From: Alphaproteobacteria bacterium
Lineage (GTDB): Bacteria; Pseudomonadota; Alphaproteobacteria; Sphingomonadales; Sphingomonadaceae
NCBI GenBank assembly: GCA_018828205.1
Contig: JAHJWA010000072.1
Span: 1 to 10,062, forward strand
DNA length: 10,062 bases
Direction of reading: 5' to 3'
Each line of letters starts with the position of its first letter. Positions within the stretch are counted from its first letter, which is position 1. The position numbers and the translations under genes were made by a program. Under the pieces are notes generated by a model that worked only from the letters and a program-made list of their open reading frames with translations, did not search any database and was not told where the DNA came from. Positions 6,385-10,062 of the stretch are shown in pieces.

Positions 6385-8485
6385 ATGTACAATCGCGCGT
6401 TCCGCCTCGCCCTGCCTCCTGACATCCGCTGCCCTGCCTGCCGCGGCGCTCGCCAATGAAGCTGCCGACGGGCAGCCGGAGCGCGACTATCTCCCAAGCG
6501 AAATCGTCGTGAACGGCGAACGCGGCGGCTATGGCATCGATGACGGTTCCACCGCGACCAAGACCCCTACCCCGCTGATCGATGTGCCCCAAGGCATCAG
6601 TTTCATCACCGAGGATCAGCTCGAGGATCAATCGATCCGCCAGTTGAACGAAGCCTTGCGATACGTACCAGGCGTCAGCCTGGAAACAGGCGAGGGGCAC
6701 CGCGACGAAGTGTTCATTCGCGGCCAGGAAACCACCGCCGATTTCTATCTCGACGGGCTGAGGGACGATGCGCAATATTATCGCCCGCTCTACAATATCG
6801 AGCGGGTCGAGGTGCTCAAGGGCGCGAATGCGCTGATATTCGGTCGCGGCGCCGGCGGCGGCGCGATCAACCGCGTGTCGAAATTCGCACAGACCGGCGA
6901 CAGCTTCGCTGCTGCAAATGCGTCGATCGACACGTTTGGGGCCTTCGCCCTGCTGTCGGACGTAAACCAGCCGCTTTCCAATACGATTGCGGTGCGGTTG
7001 AACGGCACCTATGAGGAGTTCGACAGCCATCGCGACTTCTACGAGGGTCGCTTCATCGGCTACTCGCCCACTGTTACCGCCGGTCTCGGCCCGGCCACGC
7101 GGCTGACGGCAACCTATTCCTACGACGACGATCGGCGCGTGGTGGATCGCGGCGTCCCTTCGTTCGAAGGCGGTCCGCTACGCGGCTTCGACGACACCTT
7201 CTTCGGCGATCCCGATTTCAACCGGTCGCAGGCGGAGGTGCATATCGGACGGGTGCGTCTCGATCACGAATTCGCCCCCGGCCTCAACGCGAATGCGACC
7301 GTCCAATATGGCGATTACGACAAGATCTACGCCAATATCCTGCCCACTGGAGTGAAGGCTTCAATGGTGACGCTCGAAGGCTATCAGGATGCGACGACGC
7401 GCGAGAACCTGATCGGCCAAGCCAATCTGGTCTGGGAAGCGGACGGCGAGGGGTTCGCCTCGACGCTGTTGCTGGGGATCGAAGCCAGCCGCCAGGATAC
7501 GCAGAACTCGCGCCGCGTGGTCGTCTTCGACGACAATGGCGCGCAAAGGATCACCACTCCGCTCGCCGAGAGAATCGTGGTCCCCGCATTCACGCTCTCC
7601 CCAGTGTCGCGCTCGCGCGAAAGCAAGCTGGATACCGTGTCCTTCTATTTGCAGGAGCAGCTGGAGATCGGCGATCATCTCGAGCTGGTGGCCGGGCTGC
7701 GCTGGGACCGGTTCGACCTCGACACGGTCAATCTGATCTCGAGTGCACCCGGCGACCGGGTGGACGAACGCGTCAGCCCGCGCGCGGGAATCATCGTCAA
7801 GCCCGTCGAGCGGCTGTCGCTCTATGCCAGCTACACGGAAAGCTTCCTTCCACAGGCGGGCGATCAGTTTCTGCTGATTTCCCCCGGCGACGAACGCTTC
7901 GAACCGGAGAAGTTCACCAATTACGAAGTGGGCGTCAAATGGGCGCCGTTGGAGAAGGTGCTGGTGACCGCGGCCGCCTTCCGGCTCGACCGCACTAACA
8001 CCACCGCGCCCGATCCCGACAACACGGGGCTGGTGGTCCAGACCGGCGAAAGCCGGGTCGAAGGGTTCGAAATCGGTGCGGTCGGCTCGATCACCGATTT
8101 CTGGCAAGCCAATCTGGGATACACCTATCTCGATGGCGAACTGCGCACGGCTTCGGATTTCGGGGCAGCGGGTGCGAGACTGCAGCAGCTGCCGCGTCAT
8201 CAGATTACCGCCTGGAACCGGTTCGACGTCACGGAGCAGTTCGGCTTCGGCGTTGGCGTCATCCATCAGAGCGATCAGTTCGCCAGCTTTTCGAACACCG
8301 TCGAGCTGCCGGGCTATTGGCGCGTCGATGCGGCGGCCTATTTTACCGTCAGCGAGCGCATCAGCCTTCAGGTGAATATCGAGAACCTGCTGGACGAAAG
8401 CTATTTTCCCAGCGCGCACGGCAACAACAATATCCAGCCCGCCGAACCCTTCAGCGCCCGGTTTGGCGTGCGGGTGGAGCTTTGA
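6385..8485 (+). CDS. TonB-dependent siderophore receptor (Fiu-like), signal peptide out of frame by one base
   Basis: An outer-membrane receptor importing ferric siderophore with TonB energy. The body frame runs to the stop at 8485. Numbered from a GTG at 6509 it has a plug domain (about 14-125, with TPTPLIDVPQGISFITEDQL, VFIRGQ, YLDGLRDDAQYY, IERVEVLKGANALIFGRG), then a beta-barrel to 658 with a C-terminal NIENLLDESYFPSAHGNNN. The last segment and the plug resemble catecholate receptors of the Fiu group. The GTG cannot be the natural start: it would split the TonB box EIVVNG and remove the signal peptide. A good signal peptide is present but in two frames: MYNRAFRLAL from ATG 6385 in one frame, and LTSAALPAAALANEAADG from about 6419 in the body frame. 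Removing one C at 6415-6416 would join them. The body frame is open back to 6341 but has no ATG, GTG or TTG before 6509. The protein ends in Leu, not the usual aromatic residue. Either a disrupted gene or a base error. Confidence 0.85.
6409..6439 (+). repeat. 9-base direct repeat at the frame break
   Basis: GCCCTGCCT occurs at 6409-6417 and again at 6431-6439, inside the coding region of the signal peptide. The extra C that breaks the frame lies within the first copy; the joined frame would read GCCCTGCTC there. Misaligned copying from the second repeat could have produced the insertion. Confidence 0.6.
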
Positions 8486-8506
8486 GGACGAAGATATCGG
8501 CATAGC

Positions 8507-8548
8507 TCGTATGGCCTGACGGGGCGCACACCTCGTCGGGCCATACGG
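8507..8548 (+). repeat. Strong hairpin between receptor and reductase genes
   Basis: CGTATGGCCTGACG (8508-8521) pairs with CGTCGGGCCATACG (8534-8547): 14 pairs with a single G-U, or 15 if the outer U-G pair 8507/8548 is counted, around a 12-base loop. It begins 22 bases after the receptor stop codon. There is no T-run after it, so an ordinary intrinsic terminator is unlikely; mRNA stabilisation or attenuation between the two genes is possible. Confidence 0.7.
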
Positions 8549-8576
8549 CGCCATCTGCAGGCGCCATTCGCAGATG
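8547..8576 (+). repeat. Overlapping second and third hairpins with direct repeat
   Basis: GGCGCCAT is repeated at 8547-8554 and 8560-8567; the GGCGCC words can pair with each other around a seven-base loop. CATCTGC (8552-8558) can pair instead with GCAGATG (8570-8576) around an 11-base loop. The two hairpins exclude one another, and the first also competes for base 8547 with the large stem to its left. Confidence 0.5.
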
Positions 8577-8635
8577 CCGGTGGAAGTCTGTATTCGATTT
8601 GCCTCTGCGCGCCGGTAGGGGCTAGTCCGGGATCC

Positions 8636-9217
8636 ATGAAGACAATCGCCGCATCGCGGGCCCGGTTCTGGCTGTTGCTCGCTGGGCCGGGCAGCTGGAT
8701 GCTTTATCGCTGGACCGCGTCTCCCGAGGTGTACGGTTACGGCCACGCCATCCGCGACAGCGGGGACTGGGCGGCGTGGCTGCTGATTGCGACGCTTGCC
8801 GTCACCCCCATCCGTCGCCTGTTCCCTCGGCAGCGATGGTCGGCCTCGCTGATGCGGCACAGGCGAGATCTCGGCGTGGCCAGTTTCACTTACGCGCTAG
8901 GGCACACGCTCATCTATCTGGGCACCAAGGCCGATCTGGCCGCAATCCTCGCGGATCTGCGCGCCCTGGATATTCTGGCGGGATGGCTCGCGCTGACGGT
9001 TTTCGTACCGCTCGCGACGACGTCCAACGACCTTGCGATCCGCGCGCTCAAGCGCTCATGGAAACGCCTGCACCGGCTGGTCTATCCGGCGGCGGTGCTG
9101 ACCTTCCTGCATTGGGTCCTTGCGGCCTACGATCCGACCGCAGCCTATATCCACATTGCAGTTCTGGTGGCGATCGAACTCGTCAGGATCTGGCCGCGAC
9201 GTCAAAGAGTGACGTAG
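8636..9217 (+). CDS. MsrQ-like ferric reductase-type transmembrane haem protein
   Basis: The 193-residue membrane protein has the ferric-reductase-like transmembrane domain (PF01794 type), with about five to six membrane segments. Candidate haem-ligand histidines are His90 in TYALGHTLIYLG, His146 in KRLHRLVY and His159 in LTFLHW; the surrounding RRDLGVASF, GWLALTVFVPLATTSND and WKRLHRLVY patterns are those of MsrQ. MsrQ passes electrons to the periplasmic methionine-sulfoxide reductase MsrP; no msrP is in the window. The gene follows a siderophore receptor at 150 bases, so reduction of imported ferric siderophore is an alternative job, by inference. The ATG has only a weak ribosome site (GGGA three bases upstream). 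Its 3' end overlaps the convergent lipoprotein gene by 16 bases. Confidence 0.88.
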   Translation: MKTIAASRARFWLLLAGPGSWMLYRWTASPEVYGYGHAIRDSGDWAAWLLIATLAVTPIRRLFPRQRWSASLMRHRRDLGVASFTYALGHTLIYLGTKADLAAILADLRALDILAGWLALTVFVPLATTSNDLAIRALKRSWKRLHRLVYPAAVLTFLHWVLAAYDPTAAYIHIAVLVAIELVRIWPRRQRVT

Positions 9218-9732
9218 GTGCGAAAGCGCGCGACCTCTTCCTCATCGACGTATTTGCTGATTTCCCGGTCGAACTCGGCCATGTCCTCATAGGGGCGGTA
9301 TTCGAGGAATTCGCCGACCATCCGGTCGGTCATGCCGGGGATGAGCTCGATCTCTTCGCGAGTGGCGGTGTTCAGGTTGACCGGCACGAACACGCGCGTG
9401 CGAACCATGGCTGCTCCTTCCGCGTCCAAGGTCGCGAGCAGCGTCCGGTTCAGGTCCGCCACGCTGCGGTAGGGCTGCCCGGTGATGATGGCTTGAGCCA
9501 GCCCGGGAGAAACCCCGTCCAAAACCGCCAACTGCTCGGCAGTCGCCGCGTTCGCATCGAGCACCGCACCGGCATCGGTAGCGACTGCCCCAGCGCTCTC
9601 GTCCGAAACCAATCCGGCATCGGCGAGCGTATCTTGCGACGTCGTCTCGGAGGTTTCTTCTGCGCCTTTCGAACAGGCGGTGAGCGTCAGAGCGGTGCCA
9701 GCGACGGCAGCTGCGAAAATAATCCTACGCAT
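9202..9732 (-). CDS. Lipoprotein with two helix-hairpin-helix motifs (ComEA-like)
   Basis: The 176-residue protein starts with a lipoprotein signal (MRRIIF, lipobox Leu17-Thr-Ala-Cys20; Ser follows the Cys, fitting outer-membrane sorting), followed by an acidic, Ser/Thr/Ala-rich linker (about 21-58). Two helix-hairpin-helix units follow: about 59-100 (LDANAATAEQLAVLDGVSPGLAQAI) and 117-165 (VNLNTATREEIELIPGMTDRMV), the second close to the ComEA pattern. ComEA-type proteins bind double-stranded DNA outside the membrane during uptake; a structural or protein-binding role is equally possible since the tail is acidic. The start at 9732 is chosen over an ATG at 9825 because it begins the signal peptide and has AGAAGGG five bases upstream. 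No competence gene is visible nearby. Confidence 0.88.
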   Translation of the reverse strand: MRRIIFAAAVAGTALTLTACSKGAEETSETTSQDTLADAGLVSDESAGAVATDAGAVLDANAATAEQLAVLDGVSPGLAQAIITGQPYRSVADLNRTLLATLDAEGAAMVRTRVFVPVNLNTATREEIELIPGMTDRMVGEFLEYRPYEDMAEFDREISKYVDEEEVARFRTYVTL

Positions 9733-9973
9733 GTAAACCCTTCTCGTTTGAAGCGGCGCTATAGCCAAGCGAAGCCAAAATTCGAAGCTCTTCTGACGGA
9801 CGCATGCACGATTCATCGATTGCAAAGAGGCTGTCGTGGACGGGTTCGTAGACGGGGCGGAGTGTCAGTGGGCCGTCAAGCTAGTGCACCCGCTAATTCG
9901 AGACAATTTCCCATGCCTTGGATAGCGCTCTAGCCCGTCTTTTTGCCCAGAAAAACAGCGATATGACGACTTA
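9733..9973. other. Intergenic stretch upstream of the lipoprotein gene
   Basis: Apart from the ribosome site there is no gene I can support here. A TTTTT-GCCCAG-AAAAA inverted repeat lies at 9940-9955, and TATAGC on the - strand (9763-9758) is a possible -10 box without a matching -35. Confidence 0.35.
9738..9744 (-). promoter_or_regulatory. Ribosome binding site for the helix-hairpin-helix lipoprotein
   Basis: AGAAGGG on the - strand lies five bases before the ATG at 9732 and supports that start over the longer frame. Confidence 0.7.
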
Positions 9974-10062
9974 ATGCGCCCACCAGACGAAAACGTATGG
10001 GCAGCAATCAGCCAGTTGCCGAATTTTCGGAATTGGCAAAGCAGCCCTTCGGCAAAGCGCCC
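9974..10062 (+). CDS. Possible start of a further gene, truncated by window end
   Basis: From ATG 9974 the frame reads MRPPDENVWAAISQLP and continues open to the end (29 codons). The residue mix looks protein-like, but there is no ribosome site and no recognised family. The - strand is also open over this stretch, so coding potential is uncertain. Confidence 0.2.
   Translation, partial: MRPPDENVWAAISQLPNFRNWQSSPSAKR
10016..10055. repeat. Inverted and direct repeats at the right edge
   Basis: TTGCCGAA (10016-10023) is the reverse complement of TTCGGCAA (10048-10055). GGCAAAGC is also directly repeated at 10035-10042 and 10051-10058. Function not evident; the context is cut by the window end. 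Confidence 0.4.

Noticed and set aside
6241..6459. 72-residue frame upstream of the receptor
   Set aside because: Its last part from the ATG at 6385 is the out-of-frame beginning of the receptor signal peptide; the rest has no gene-like features.
7361..8860. 499-residue open frame on the - strand opposite the siderophore receptor
   Set aside because: Shadow of the receptor gene; no recognisable domain and it crosses the hairpin region.
8776..9933. 385-residue + strand frame overlapping reductase and lipoprotein genes
   Set aside because: Out-of-frame shadow crossing two real genes on opposite strands.
1..10062. CRISPR arrays, insertion sequences or transposase genes
   Set aside because: No regularly spaced repeats and no transposase or integrase domains were seen in any frame.

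Overview
The window looks like chromosomal DNA from a GC-rich alphaproteobacterium, most likely a sphingomonad (Erythrobacteraceae or Sphingomonadaceae). This is inferred from codon use, from the sphingomonad-style TonB box (EIVVNG) in the outer-membrane receptor, and from the overall look of the proteins. No species can be named from the sequence alone.

Left part (1-3894, + strand): a tightly packed operon whose three genes overlap by ATGA at both junctions. It encodes a YkvI-type membrane protein (5' end outside the window), a secreted class-C beta-lactamase/DD-peptidase-like serine hydrolase, and an M19 membrane-dipeptidase lipoprotein. Two exported peptidase-type enzymes beside a transporter-like protein suggest scavenging of peptides, possibly D-amino-acid-containing ones, in the periplasm.

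Middle part (3932-5867): an Lrp/AsnC regulator on the - strand is divergent from a leucine-type amino-acid dehydrogenase on the + strand. The dehydrogenase is followed after 17 bases by a 93-residue protein whose predicted strand/helix order matches a free ACT domain. The shared promoter region holds a 13-bp inverted repeat and a -10-like hexamer facing each way. Lrp senses amino acids, the dehydrogenase deaminates them, and the ACT protein could be an allosteric sensor. Together with the left operon this could be one uptake-and-catabolism locus.

Junction (5868-6384): about 500 bases without a recognisable gene. At 5949-5969 lies the exact 3' end of a serine tRNA gene on the - strand, including CCA, with no body of the tRNA. 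This is the classic trace left by an element integrated into a tRNA gene. By its orientation, the element side is everything to the right. The next 100 bases are visibly AT-richer and contain an imperfect inverted repeat.

Right part (6385-10062): an iron-uptake pair, namely a TonB-dependent catecholate-type siderophore receptor (Fiu-like) and an MsrQ-like ferric-reductase-type haem membrane protein, separated by 150 bases with strong nested hairpins. The receptor's signal peptide is out of frame with its body by one base: the natural ATG and the first half of the signal peptide lie in one frame, the rest in another. Convergent to this pair, and overlapping it by 16 bases, is a lipoprotein with two helix-hairpin-helix motifs. 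The last 330 bases contain its promoter region and perhaps the beginning of another gene.
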